Assembly (NCBI GenBank): GCA_963746255.1
Contig: CAVVAJ010000001.1
Location: 806,001-870,000, forward strand
From: DAOVXM01 sp963746255
Lineage (GTDB): Bacteria > Chloroflexota > Anaerolineae > Anaerolineales > UBA4823
DNA: 64,000 nt
Direction of reading: 5' to 3'
Shown here: one piece after another, positions 37,983 through 47,990 of the stretch
Layout: every line of letters starts with the position of its first letter
Numbering within the stretch: position 1 is the first letter of the stretch
The notes under the pieces: generated by a model
Told to the model about the DNA's origin: nothing
Database searches by the model: none
What the model saw: only the letters and a program-made list of their open reading frames with translations
Translations under genes and position numbers: made by a program

Positions 37983-38557
37983 AGTTTATACTCCTGTGAG
38001 TAATCGGTGTGCTAGCGTGTCCGGGCTTATGAGAATTCTACAGGCGGTCTTTCTGCTACTGCTTGCCGCCTAAAGTGATCAGCGAAATTCTTAATGTTTT
38101 ATCTCCACTATGACACATTATACAAAATAATACTGGGCATAATATGGATATCGCCCGTTTTACGGATATTATCACCCCAACAATTGGTAAAATTTAACCA
38201 TTGGAATATTATCCTTTCATCATTTATGGATAAGAGCAGGCAAGGACTCGAGGTCGCCGAAGTGTAAAGAGGGTTTCTTCTATTGATGAGAATAGGCGAT
38301 CAAGACAGCCAGTACATTGACAGAATAGTTTATCGGACTGAGATATCGAGAAACCTCAATTTAAGAATAGTCCTTGAGAGGATCAATGACTGTTTCACTG
38401 ATGGCTGGATTAAACGAATGCTGACTGGCGTTTTGGCTACGAAGACTCTGTAACCATAACAACTCTGTAAATTTCATCGCTCACTTTCATTCGAAACCCG
38501 ATCTGGTGACCTGAGTGGCGGCCTTTTAAGATCCGTCTTGTTAATCCTTTTACAGGG
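37983..38557. other. Gap upstream of the ABC transporter genes
   Basis: About 575 bases holding the promoter region of the minus-strand ABC operon on its left and the end of the glycosyltransferase gene on its right. It is A+T rich around 38100-38230. I see no supported gene. Confidence 0.3.
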
Positions 38558-39769
38558 TTAGATAAACGCCCCCTCGACCAGTCGCACTGCGTTTTCAACA
38601 CCATTCTCGGAACGAATCTGTTCACCAAGGATGGAAGCTGCAGCATGCAGTTTTTCGTTTCGCAATAATTCATCTAGGGACGCAGCCAATCCTTTGATGT
38701 CCAATTTAGTAAACCGAATTGGTCGCGGCCCTACACCTAACTCGTAAACTTGCTGCCCCCAATAAAATTGATCGGCGATATGCGGGATAACCAATGCTGG
38801 GATGCCTGCTCGCAAACCTGCGGAAGTGGTTCCAAATCCTCCATGGTGTACCACACCAGCACAATGCGGCAATAGCCAGCTATGAGGCAGCGAGCTGGCG
38901 GCGTAGATGCTGGATGGCAAAGTCAATTGTCTGATCCCTGCATCCCAACCCTGGATGATCACCCGTGCGTCAACTTGCTGAACAGCATCCACAAACAGGC
39001 TGGCGGATTCTAACGCATCACCATCACCTAGGCTCATTGCGCCTAAGCTGATCAATATTGGCGGGTCGCCATAATCAAGAAATGAAAGCAAATCTGCCGG
39101 CGGCTCCCATGCACTGGGTCCTTCAGCGAACCAGTACCCAACAACATGATGGCGAGGTTCCCAAAGCGGGTTCGGGGGGTAGACTGCTGGACTTACAGGT
39201 ACAAGATTTAGGAGTGGTGAAGATAAGCCTTCTCTCCCTACAGGAGGAAGCCCTTGTCTTTTGCGTATTCCGTTGAGCGGTCGGGTAGTTATCAAGTGAA
39301 CCAATCCATTTATGGATTTATAAGCAATCCGCTTGAAAATTGGGCGGTCAGGATCATCCCAAGGAATTGCCCAAGGCATCAATGTCACGCTCAGGTAAGG
39401 CAGATTTAACAACTCCGCTTCGTTTTTGCCTGCCGCAACTGCAGAAGGCACAACTACCAGATCAGCATTCCGACACTGAGCCAGAATATCATCATGTGAT
39501 CTCTCCAACATTTCGAAACCGAAACGCATCGCCTTTATCAGCCCTCCAGCTGCATTGCGAGCCTGGTTCCTGATGGCAGTAATTTCCAGAGCGAGGTCTA
39601 TATTAGGACCGATAGGCGCAAAGGTTACACCGTAAGACTCAACCAAAGTCTTCATCACAGGATGAGATGCTACAGTAACGGTATGGCTGGTTTGTTTAAA
39701 CCCTTGTGCAAGTGCAATAAAAGGCTGTACATCCCCCCGTGAACCAATAGTAGGGATTACGATATTCAT
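38558..39769 (-). CDS. UGT-like glycosyltransferase (GT1 family)
   Basis: A cytosolic 403-residue GT-B enzyme. The N-terminus MNIVIPTIGSRGDVQPFIAL is the typical start of sterol or macrolide glucosyltransferases. The donor-site motif is near residue 315: HHGGFGTTSAGLRAGIPALV then PHIADQFYWG. These enzymes move sugars from UDP- or TDP-sugars to lipids, polyketides or carotenoids. The acceptor is unknown; a carotenoid is possible since a CruF-like gene is in the window, but they are 14 kb apart. A GGTGAGGA sequence precedes the ATG. Confidence 0.88.
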   Translation of the reverse strand: MNIVIPTIGSRGDVQPFIALAQGFKQTSHTVTVASHPVMKTLVESYGVTFAPIGPNIDLALEITAIRNQARNAAGGLIKAMRFGFEMLERSHDDILAQCRNADLVVVPSAVAAGKNEAELLNLPYLSVTLMPWAIPWDDPDRPIFKRIAYKSINGLVHLITTRPLNGIRKRQGLPPVGREGLSSPLLNLVPVSPAVYPPNPLWEPRHHVVGYWFAEGPSAWEPPADLLSFLDYGDPPILISLGAMSLGDGDALESASLFVDAVQQVDARVIIQGWDAGIRQLTLPSSIYAASSLPHSWLLPHCAGVVHHGGFGTTSAGLRAGIPALVIPHIADQFYWGQQVYELGVGPRPIRFTKLDIKGLAASLDELLRNEKLHAAASILGEQIRSENGVENAVRLVEGAFI

Positions 39770-39868
39770 TCCTCACCTTCTAGCGAGCGTGCCACCTTAG
39801 TTCATAAAATAACAGCTGAGTTCAACCTAGACATTGCGGCTGCGCATCTTAGGAACCACAAGAATTGC

Positions 39869-40340
39869 TTAGTCCTGGTTTCTTTTTGTTATAGCAATCA
39901 GATTTCGCATGAGTCCAATGGCAGCCGATATGACAGGACCACCGAACTGGTCGTTTACCAGCCCAGCGTAAGGACCTTCCCCAAAATGAAGTCCGCCCGG
40001 AGTAAGCACGCTAATCCGTGCATGACCTATCGGGGAGCAGGCGGCCTTGCATCTTCCCATGGCTCGATTTGCCCAACAACTACCTTCCCGACATGGAGCA
40101 TAATGTCGATTTCTTCGTTCATTGAATTGTCGGGAGCATCCCAGACAACCCCTGCCCACTGAAGTTAAAATAGCGTGCTGTGTTGTCTGTGTAGGCAGCG
40201 ACAATGTTCAGCCACTCCGCAAGGGCTACCTCGACAACAACACCCAAAATCTGTTTCACAACCACCGGATCCGGCATGACACCAACTTCTCGCAGGAAAT
40301 GCCACGCCTGCAAGTAGTAGTGAGATACAAGTTTAGTCAT
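39869..40340 (-). pseudogene. Decayed ORF of unknown family
   Basis: Three frames appear to continue one another on the minus strand. The first gives MTKLVSHYYLQAWHFLREVG and AEWLNIVAAYTDNTARYF; the second gives MNEEIDIMLHVGKVVVGQIE; the third gives IGHARISVLTPGGLHFGEGP and ends IAITKRNQD. Joining them needs two one-base shifts, near 40130 and 40035. The composition is protein-like, not random. The family is unknown, and the call rests on my reading of the frames alone. Confidence 0.4.
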
Positions 40341-40544
40341 AGCCAAAATGTGTTGTTATTTATAGATAGCCTCCTGCGGACACCCTAAGCCGAGCTTTCT
40401 GCGAGCCTCGATAAACGGTGACCACGGTTGTTCATGTGAGGGAGCAGAATTCGCTGGGCTATATCCGGGGCAGAATAGCCAGCATCCACACCGATCCGGA
40501 ATGGCTCGATGCATATATCCCCAAACTCATTGCAGTTCGGTTGA

Positions 40545-43500
40545 TTAGGAATCGGGGCACTGTTCCATATGCAAATAGCGCTGGCATTCCTCGGTCGTCA
40601 GGTCTCGTGTCACGCGTGTGCGGGCGAGCGCGGCCAGCTCGGCTGTATCCAGTGTGTAGTAGCGCAGGGTCCCGTCCCCGCCGGCGGTCGCCAGCCGGCT
40701 GCCATCCGGGCTGATAGCTACTCCGAATACGTTGCTGGGATTGCCGTACAGCGAGAACAGCTCCTGCCCGCTCTGAACGTCCCAGACCTTGGCCAGGCCG
40801 TCAAAGTTGGCGGACGCCAGGCGGGTTCCATCGTGGCTAAAAGCCAGCCTGGAGTTGATCCCGGCATGACCGCTGAGCGTGAGGATCTTGATCTTCTGGA
40901 TGGTATCCCATACATTGATTTCGCCGTCGTGCAGGCCGAGAGCCAGCAGCCTGCCGTCCGGGCTGACCGCCAGGCCGTAGATCTCGCGGCCATCGGCGTA
41001 ATATTCAGCCACTTGCCGTCCGGTGTCTGTTTCCCATTGGCGCCCATAGCTATCGGCGCCGCCGCTATAAACCGTTTTCCCATCCGGACTGAAGGCAATA
41101 CCCATTCCGAATCCGAGCGTATGTCCGGCAAAGCTGGCGATTTCCCGTCCGGTGCTGACCTCCCAGACTTTTGCCGTGGCGTCCCAACTGCCGGACACCA
41201 GCCGGGTCCCATCCGGGCTGAAGGCCACACCGGGCACCATGCCCTGGTGGCCAGCGACCTGCAGGATAAGCTGGCCAGGTTCAAGATCCCAGGCGTACAC
41301 CATCCCATCTACCCCGCCGGCCGCTAACAGTTTGCCATCCGGACTGTAGGCCAGGCTGGTGAGCGGACTGCCGGGCGCAAGCTCGAGCACAAGCTGGCCG
41401 GCGCTCGCCTCCCAGATACGGGCGTAACCATCCATGCCAACGGTTGCCACCTGAGCGCCGTCCGGGCTGTAGCGCACCTCATAAGCCTGGTCCGTGTGGG
41501 CTGCCAGGGTCAGCATCTCCCGGCCGGGAGACGGGTCCCACTGCCGGATGGTGCCGTCGTAGCCAGCGGTGGCAATCTGCTCGCCATCCGGGCTGCTGGC
41601 TACATCGACCACCGTGCTGACGTGGCCGGCCAGGGTCAGCAGCAATTGACCAGAGACGGCGTCCCATATTTTGGTGGTTCCATCCTGGTGGGCAGTGATC
41701 ACCCGCTTGCCGTCCGGCATGAAAGCGACGCTGTACAGGCCGGACATGCGCGGCAGGCTGAGGGTTTCCTGACCTGTCGTCGGATCCCAGACCAGCAGGC
41801 TGCCATCCTCGTTAGCCGCGGCCAGGCGCGCCCCATCCGGGCTATACGCCAGGTTGTGGATCACCCCGCCCGAACCGAAGGAGAGCAATTCCTGCCCGCC
41901 CTCGGCATCCCAAATCTTGATTACGCCGCCTTGATCGCCGGTAGCCAGATGCGACCCATCCGGGCTGAAGGCGATGGCATCGCAAAGCTGCTCGTGACCG
42001 CTGAGCGCCAAGACCTGGGTTCCGCTGTCCAGATCCCAGACTCGCGGCCTGCCATCCTGGTTGGCAACCGCTACACGTGTGCTGTCCGGGCTGAAGCTGA
42101 CGCGGTTGACAGTCCCTCCGCTGAGATTGCCGGGAAAGGTCTGCACTCGCTGCCCGCTTTCGGCGTCCCACACCACCAGCCGGCTGTTCCAGGGGACAGC
42201 TACTCGCTTTCCATCCGGGCTGAAAGCAATCCCGAAGCCGAACTCGACCGGGTCTGCCGGTAATTCGAGCAGCGCCTGGCCGCTGGCTACATCCCAGATT
42301 ATGGCCATGCCTTCGATGCCGATGCTTGCCAGTCGTTTTCCATCCGGACTGTAGGCCACCCCGGGGGACTGGAGGTGAGCGGGGATGGTGCGCAGGATAT
42401 GCAGTTCTGGCAGCGCCCGGCGCAGGGAGTTCCTGGCTTCCAGCGTATCCGCGGTGGAGAGCGCCTGCAGGGCCAGTAAAACACTGCGTTCCGGATCGAT
42501 TTGCAGGCTGCTCACCGCGGCGGCAGCCAGCTCGCGCGAGCTGGCCAGGCGGGTCTGGGCCTGGGCTGTCTGGGCGTTGCGGTTGGCCAGCTGGCCCAGC
42601 CATACGGCGGTTAGTAACAAAATGATGGAAGCGCTCAGCGCCAGAGCCAGATATACGGCTCTCCGGCGCAGCCGGCCGGCGGCCCGAGTCTGTTCCTCGG
42701 CCCGGCGCTGTTCGGCCTCAGCCCGCTGGCGTTCTGCCTCCGCAAGAGATTGTGCCGCTTCAAGCTCGCGCCGTTGGCGAGCGGTCTCTGCTTCTTGTTG
42801 GGCTTGCTGCTCAAGCAAACTGGTCTCCAAGAAGTCTTTCTCCTGTATATTCATCTCCACGGATCGTGCCTCAGCCCATTCCAGCCCCAGCGCCAGCACC
42901 GCGCCGCTCAACAGAGCGCCCTTGTCCCGGTTGCTCTCCTGCCATTGACGCAGGCTGCCGCGCAGGCGTTCTTGCCAGGCGCGAAAGGCACGATCGGTGT
43001 CCATCCACTCCTGAAAACGCCCCCACTTCTGGATTAGGGCTTCGTGCACCACCTCCGCCGTCTCATGACCTGCGTTGTCCCGCCCTGTCACCACCAGCCG
43101 CCGGTCGGCCAGGCGCTGGATCAGGCTCCAGCTTTCATCGCCCAGCTCCTGGCGAGTGGCGATGCGGCGGGTGTCTTCCGTGCCTTCGCCAGGCTGCACC
43201 AACTGCACCAGAGCCCGCCGGGCGAGTTCTTGCTCGTTGGCCTGCAACTCTCCATATACCTGGTCGGCATAGGTCGCCAGCGCCCCCTCCACGCTGCCCA
43301 TGGCATCGTAGTTGGTGTGGGTCAGCCAGCCGTCGGTCTGCTGCTCCCATAACTGGGTCAGGGTGAACTCTAAAAGGGGCAGGTTGCCAGGCTTCTCGCC
43401 CACATCATCCAGGATGCGCTCCACCAGTCCCGGCTCGAAGGCCGCTCCCTGCATATCGGCTGGTTTCTCGATCGCCATGTGCAGCTCCTGGCGGGTCATC

Positions 43501-44756
43501 GGCCCCATCAGCAGGGATGCTTCCTGCAAGGCGTCCGCAAAAGCCCGGTGAGCCAGCGCCTGGCCCATGAAATCCGCCCGCATGGTCAGCAGAATGACCG
43601 ATAACGCTTCCCGCTGAGCCTTAGCCGCCGCCACCGTAGCCAGCAGTTCGTCCACAAACGCTTTCTGCAGCCTGTCATCCGGGCATAGGGTGTACAGCTC
43701 TTCGAACTGGTCAACGACCAGCAGGATCTGCCGGGTATCAGGGGCTTTCTCCAGGATTCGCTCGGCGACCTGGGCTAGGCTGACTTCCCCTTTCAACAGA
43801 CGCTCTGCCAGCTTACGGGTCTCGGTTAGGCGGTCGGTCTCGCTCAAGCCACTCTCCAGCAGCGGCAGGAGTGCACCCGCCAGGGCATAGAAGGGCTGGC
43901 TGCCGGGATGGAAAATCGCGAACTGGTAGCCGCCCGCTTTGCGCAGCCGGGGCAGCAGCCCAGCGAACAGGGCCGAGGACTTACCCGAGCCGGAAGAGCC
44001 CACAATGACCGCGACCAGCTTTTTCTCCCGGACGGCGTGCTCCAAGGAGGTGATAAAGGTTTCCCGGCCGAAGTAGAAAGGTGCATCCGGCTCCTGAAAG
44101 GCGGAAAGACCGCGGTAAGGACACGTGCCCACCTGGCGGGGCAGCCGCATCCCTTCCGGCGGCAGCGCCTCCAGAGATGTCAAAGGTGGAAACTCAGCTG
44201 GTATGCCATCGATCACTAATTGGCAGATGCGCTCCGGGCGGTGAATATCCTTGAGCAGGTGGCGGCCTAAATCGATCAGGCTCACCCCAGCTGGCAGCTC
44301 ATCCCGCACCAGGGCGGTAGTCGTTTCCGAGAGCAGCACTTGGCCGCCATGTCCGACATGGGCGATGCGCGCCGCCCGGTGTACATCCATTCCGACATAA
44401 CCCTCTTCGCCGCTCCAGGGTTCGCCGGTATGGATGCCCATGCGCACCCGCACTGCAACGCCTTCCGGCCAGGCATGTTCGGCCAGCTTGCGCTGCGCCT
44501 CCACGGTTGCGCATACCGCCTGGGTGGCGCGCGAAAACGCAACAAAGATAGCATCCCCCTGGGTGTCGACCTCATGCCCGTTCCAGCTGGTAAAAGCCTG
44601 CCGTAGAATGCGGCGCTGGTCAGCCAGCAGGGTCGCATAGCGGTCGCGCAAGCGATGCAGCAGCTGGGTAGAACCTTCGATATCGGTAAAGAGAAAAGTG
44701 ACCGTGCCTTCCGGCAGTTCGGGGAATGGGATTGGTGCAGACGGCTGAGTATCCAA
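40545..44756 (-). CDS. Cyclase-like domain, STAND ATPase and 14-blade WD40 protein
   Basis: A protein of 1403 residues. Residues ~17-185 are a class III nucleotide cyclase-like domain with FTDIEGST (metal Asp 25) and TQGDAIFVAF (Asp 68). Residues ~220-640 are a STAND-type NTPase: Walker A IVGSSGSGKSSALFAG near 250 and Walker B LLVVDQFEELYT near 345. A Glu/Arg/Ala-rich coiled coil follows, then one transmembrane helix (YLALALSASIILLLTAVWLG), and 14 WD40 repeats with the SPDG turn, enough for two seven-blade propellers. The transition-state Asn of cyclases is His here (DVHRAARIA), so cyclase activity is doubtful. The start is TTG 44756 with GGGAGGTG upstream. It is markedly richer in G+C than its surroundings, suggesting transfer. 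Confidence 0.88.
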   Translation of the reverse strand: MDTQPSAPIPFPELPEGTVTFLFTDIEGSTQLLHRLRDRYATLLADQRRILRQAFTSWNGHEVDTQGDAIFVAFSRATQAVCATVEAQRKLAEHAWPEGVAVRVRMGIHTGEPWSGEEGYVGMDVHRAARIAHVGHGGQVLLSETTTALVRDELPAGVSLIDLGRHLLKDIHRPERICQLVIDGIPAEFPPLTSLEALPPEGMRLPRQVGTCPYRGLSAFQEPDAPFYFGRETFITSLEHAVREKKLVAVIVGSSGSGKSSALFAGLLPRLRKAGGYQFAIFHPGSQPFYALAGALLPLLESGLSETDRLTETRKLAERLLKGEVSLAQVAERILEKAPDTRQILLVVDQFEELYTLCPDDRLQKAFVDELLATVAAAKAQREALSVILLTMRADFMGQALAHRAFADALQEASLLMGPMTRQELHMAIEKPADMQGAAFEPGLVERILDDVGEKPGNLPLLEFTLTQLWEQQTDGWLTHTNYDAMGSVEGALATYADQVYGELQANEQELARRALVQLVQPGEGTEDTRRIATRQELGDESWSLIQRLADRRLVVTGRDNAGHETAEVVHEALIQKWGRFQEWMDTDRAFRAWQERLRGSLRQWQESNRDKGALLSGAVLALGLEWAEARSVEMNIQEKDFLETSLLEQQAQQEAETARQRRELEAAQSLAEAERQRAEAEQRRAEEQTRAAGRLRRRAVYLALALSASIILLLTAVWLGQLANRNAQTAQAQTRLASSRELAAAAVSSLQIDPERSVLLALQALSTADTLEARNSLRRALPELHILRTIPAHLQSPGVAYSPDGKRLASIGIEGMAIIWDVASGQALLELPADPVEFGFGIAFSPDGKRVAVPWNSRLVVWDAESGQRVQTFPGNLSGGTVNRVSFSPDSTRVAVANQDGRPRVWDLDSGTQVLALSGHEQLCDAIAFSPDGSHLATGDQGGVIKIWDAEGGQELLSFGSGGVIHNLAYSPDGARLAAANEDGSLLVWDPTTGQETLSLPRMSGLYSVAFMPDGKRVITAHQDGTTKIWDAVSGQLLLTLAGHVSTVVDVASSPDGEQIATAGYDGTIRQWDPSPGREMLTLAAHTDQAYEVRYSPDGAQVATVGMDGYARIWEASAGQLVLELAPGSPLTSLAYSPDGKLLAAGGVDGMVYAWDLEPGQLILQVAGHQGMVPGVAFSPDGTRLVSGSWDATAKVWEVSTGREIASFAGHTLGFGMGIAFSPDGKTVYSGGADSYGRQWETDTGRQVAEYYADGREIYGLAVSPDGRLLALGLHDGEINVWDTIQKIKILTLSGHAGINSRLAFSHDGTRLASANFDGLAKVWDVQSGQELFSLYGNPSNVFGVAISPDGSRLATAGGDGTLRYYTLDTAELAALARTRVTRDLTTEECQRYLHMEQCPDS

Positions 44757-44884
44757 TGAGCACCTCCCTAAGAGAAACGCTCGCTCGGTAAGTGGTGGAA
44801 GAAAGACAGAGGATAATTGTGTATTAAATTATATAGTATTTCAAATTTTTGTGTGACAGCTCAGGATGCAGATACAGCCGGAAG

Positions 44885-45001
44885 TCAGAGACAAGATGGG
44901 TAAAAAAAGTCGCCCTGGATCGCCAACTGCCATGCATCCAATACGTGAAGGCCATTCTTACGAGCAGTCGAAATGTAGCTGCGGATGCGACAATATGTCC
45001 T
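44885..45001 (-). mobile_element. Possible C-terminal scrap of an IS66-type transposase
   Basis: The minus strand reads RTYCRIRSYISTARKNG then LHVLDAWQLAIQGDFFYPS to a stop. This resembles the conserved tail of IS66 transposases (CRIRGYISTLRKQG). No rest of the transposase or terminal repeats is evident. It marks past mobile-element activity next to the large STAND gene. Confidence 0.4.
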
Positions 45002-45020
45002 GGCACATTGCAGAGAACAA

Positions 45021-45641
45021 AAAGAACACGACACTGTCTGTTTCAATATGTACATGCGTAGATCAAGGTCGAGCAGGGACCAGTATACCTGCTGTGCAGG
45101 GAAAACCCTGGGCTAGTTAGCGGGTGGTATAGACCTGTCGAAGTTAGTCCATAAGCGGGCTGATCAACCGCTAGCCAAACTTCTGATCATTGGAGAAATC
45201 CACCCAAGTACCACCTCAATATCGAAAGGGTGCTTGTTGGGTTATGTCTTAGCTTTCAACCGAACTGACACCCATTGGCCGCCGAGACAGAACCATCCTA
45301 CCACCTGTCGGGCAAAACGAAACCCCCATCTTCAGCTATCTTCCGGAATCACAAACGGCAACCAATGCGCCTGTTTTACCTCCGCGGGGCTGGCTCTAGT
45401 GCAATATGGCTTCGAACCAAATACCTGAAAACCTGCCACCTACCCGTGCTGCGCAGTAGAGGTCACCTGCAGGGTTGGGCAGCCATTTTCCAAACCACAA
45501 CTTGCTTGCGGGAATTGACACAGGTTAGTCGGGAGATAGATCGTCACTGACCATGACCGTCGCCCATCATTTATATGGCTGATATTGTCAACTGGTACAC
45601 TTCAATTCAAATAATGCCAATTCGGAATCTTGGCCGTATAG
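45021..45641. other. Gap before the fluoride riboswitch
   Basis: About 600 bases with only short frames and no recognised domain. It may be further debris of the adjacent transposase scrap. Confidence 0.3.
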
Positions 45642-45669
45642 TTGGGCCATTATCCAATTGTGGTACAAT
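45642..45669 (+). promoter_or_regulatory. Promoter of the fluoride riboswitch-CLC transcript
   Basis: TTGGGC (45642-45647) and an extended -10, TGGTACAAT (45661-45669), are separated by 16 bases. Transcription would start just before the aptamer at 45675. Confidence 0.6.
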
Positions 45670-45674
45670 TTCCG

Positions 45675-45752
45675 CTGGCGATGAGGCTCGCCGAATAAAC
45701 GTCCCCTTGGACTGATGGCCTCTACTGAATATTTTTCTCAGTAGAGGTTTTT
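45675..45752 (+). promoter_or_regulatory. Fluoride riboswitch (crcB motif) with terminator expression platform
   Basis: The aptamer core is GGCGATGAGGCTCGCC (45677-45692), then TAAACG, then CTGATGGCCTCTACTG (45712-45727). This matches the well-studied Thermotoga fluoride aptamer, which has GGCGATGAGGCCCGCC and CTGATGGCCTCTACTG. The 3' strand CCTCTACTG (45719-45727) can instead pair with CAGTAGAGG (45739-45747), followed by TTTTT. Fluoride binding would hold the aptamer and prevent this terminator, turning on the CLC gene at 45870. The aptamer identity is strongly supported; the switching mechanism follows from the overlap. Confidence 0.95.
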
Positions 45753-45869
45753 GACTACTCCACTACAAGGTTCTTGATAAGTAAAGCGGTGAAAAAGCTG
45801 TTATAGTACCTGTCCATTGCGAGCTCAACCTGGTCAAAGACGTTCCCACAGAAAAGTAGATACCATTAA

Positions 45870-47990
45870 ATGAGACCAATAAACACAGAATCGGAACCAC
45901 TCGCGGTAGCCTCCGTATATAAACGCATAACAAATCGGTTAGGAATATGGCTCCAAAAAAGGCAACCATCAGAAGAAGTTATTCTATTTGGAACATCATT
46001 ATTAGTCGGATTGGGAGCTGGAATAGGAGCGGTCGCCTTCCGCTACTTAATAAGAGCAGTTGAGTGGATTGGGTATACATGGTTCCCGAGCGTTACCAGC
46101 AATTGGGGTAATGCATATGTAATAATCGTGCCAGCTGTTGGTGGATTGCTAGTCGGTCTGCTGGTCTATAATTTTGCTCGCGAGGCAAAAGGCCATGGAG
46201 TCCCTGAAGTCATGGAAGCTGTGGCACTCCATGGCGGTCGGATTCGTCCCCGAGTGGCGGTGATTAAATCCCTGGCTTCTTCAATCTGTATTGGCAGCGG
46301 TGGATCTGTCGGGCGGGAAGGACCAATTGTCCAAATCGGGTCGGCGCTTGGCTCTACTATTGGACAAGCGCTGCATTTATCCAATGATCGAGTACGCAAT
46401 CTGGTAGCTTGTGGTGCTGCGGGAGGCATTGCGGCGACTTTCAATGCCCCTATTGCCGGCGTGATTTTTGCCCTAGAAGTCATCTTGGGTGATTTTAAAA
46501 TACATTATTTTATGTCGGTAGTCATTTCTTCTGTAACTGCCAGTGTTGTTGGCCGGGTAGTATTTGGTGACATACCAGCTTTTCCATTACTCACGGAATA
46601 CGGAATTAGAAGCCTTTGGGAATATGGATTTTATATCCTTTTAGGTATACTCGCAGCTCTCATTGGAGTGATTTTTGTAAGGTTACTGTACTGGACAGAA
46701 GATCTCTTTGATAAATGGACAGGCGTGCCTGAATGGGTACAACCGGCTGTCGGTGGCGCCCTTTTAGGTGGGTTGGCTCTAGCCTATCCATTATTTACTC
46801 CAACTACTTGGGTGGGTATCCCACAAATATATAATGTCGGCTATGAAGTGATTGGTGATGCGTTGTCTAACCAGCTCTTGCTGGGCGTTGTATTGTCATT
46901 ATTGATTCTAAAAATCATTGCAACCAGTTTAACCCTCGGTTCCGGAGGTTCGGGAGGCGTATTTGCTCCTTCTTTGTTCATGGGTGCTATGTTGGGGACA
47001 GCTGTTGAGCTCGTTATTAGAATCTTTTTCCCATCAATTGTAGCTCCTCCTGGCGCGTATGCTCTTGTAGGAATGGCGGCCGTCTTTGCTGCGAGTGCGC
47101 ATGCGCCGATCACAGCTATCATCATTTTATTTGAGTTGACTGGTGATTATCGGATTATTCTACCTCTCATGCTAACGGTTGTGATAGCGACACTCCTAGC
47201 CAAAAAAATGCTGGCTGGCGAGTCGATTTACACACTTAAGCTCTCACGACGAGGAGTACGTATAAAATCTGGACATGATATTGACGTTATGGAAGGAGTC
47301 ACCGTTGGTGAAGTTATGCCGCGCAATGTGGATACGATAAGCACTGATACCAAACTGGCGGAGTTCTCCGAGATATTATCCAAAACCCGTCATCATGGAA
47401 TGCCAGTGTTGAATAATCAAGGTAAGCTGTGGGGAATAGTAACTGTGTCAGATTTGGAGCGAGCCTTGGAAAAAAACCTGCCGGATGATACCCTCATTAC
47501 AGAAATTGGCACAGATAAATCCGCAACAATGGTGGCATATCCGGATGAAAGCATGGGAGAAGCTCTAGCCCGGATGGGGATTCGTGGTGTAGGTCGTCTG
47601 CCGGTTGTCTCCCGTGAAGATAATGACCATCTCATCGGTCTTATAAGACGAGCTGACATTATCCGTGCTTACAATTTAGCCCTGACCCGAAAAGCCGGTT
47701 TTCGGCAGCGCACTAAACTGGTAGATAAGCGAGCTTTAGATGGTGGTGAGTTCGTCGAATTGCTTATGTCCGATGGAGACAAAGTAATTGGTAAAAAAGT
47801 CGAGGATGTGGCTGCTTGTATGCCTGAGGAGTCCATTTTGATCTCGATCCAAAGGGATGGAAAAGTGATAATCCCCCATGGGGTTACGGTGTTTCAAGTG
47901 GGAGATCAAGTAACTGCTTTTGTTCGTGAGCAGGATGTCGATGCGCTTCATCACTGTTTTCATGGCGGTGGATCAGACGAGGCAAAGTAA
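45870..47990 (+). CDS. CLC antiporter/channel with CBS pair and TrkA-C domain, probable fluoride exporter
   Basis: A 706-residue inner-membrane protein. Residues ~25-445 form the CLC fold with GHGVPEVMEAV, GSGGSVGREGPIVQIGSALG (gating Glu) and GSGGSGGVFAPSLFMGA. Two CBS motifs follow (~475-590), for example VMPRNVDTIS and MPVLNNQGKLWGIVTVSDLE. A TrkA-C (RCK_C-like) domain ends the protein (~615-700). Control by a fluoride riboswitch implies fluoride/proton exchange, but the ion-pore motif is the GHGVP of general CLCs, not that of the small CLC-F clade, so fluoride selectivity is inferred from regulation. ATG 45870 has no clear ribosome-binding site. A short inverted repeat (TCTGAC with GTCAGA) lies just after the stop. 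Confidence 0.9.
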   Translation: MRPINTESEPLAVASVYKRITNRLGIWLQKRQPSEEVILFGTSLLVGLGAGIGAVAFRYLIRAVEWIGYTWFPSVTSNWGNAYVIIVPAVGGLLVGLLVYNFAREAKGHGVPEVMEAVALHGGRIRPRVAVIKSLASSICIGSGGSVGREGPIVQIGSALGSTIGQALHLSNDRVRNLVACGAAGGIAATFNAPIAGVIFALEVILGDFKIHYFMSVVISSVTASVVGRVVFGDIPAFPLLTEYGIRSLWEYGFYILLGILAALIGVIFVRLLYWTEDLFDKWTGVPEWVQPAVGGALLGGLALAYPLFTPTTWVGIPQIYNVGYEVIGDALSNQLLLGVVLSLLILKIIATSLTLGSGGSGGVFAPSLFMGAMLGTAVELVIRIFFPSIVAPPGAYALVGMAAVFAASAHAPITAIIILFELTGDYRIILPLMLTVVIATLLAKKMLAGESIYTLKLSRRGVRIKSGHDIDVMEGVTVGEVMPRNVDTISTDTKLAEFSEILSKTRHHGMPVLNNQGKLWGIVTVSDLERALEKNLPDDTLITEIGTDKSATMVAYPDESMGEALARMGIRGVGRLPVVSREDNDHLIGLIRRADIIRAYNLALTRKAGFRQRTKLVDKRALDGGEFVELLMSDGDKVIGKKVEDVAACMPEESILISIQRDGKVIIPHGVTVFQVGDQVTAFVREQDVDALHHCFHGGGSDEAK

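Noticed and set aside
40569..44640. Many long open frames antisense to the WD40/STAND gene
   Set aside because: High G+C and repeat structure produce them; they lack start signals and domains.
44757..45640. Small open frames before the riboswitch
   Set aside because: None has a ribosome-binding site plus protein-like composition; only the IS66-like scrap on the minus strand was kept.
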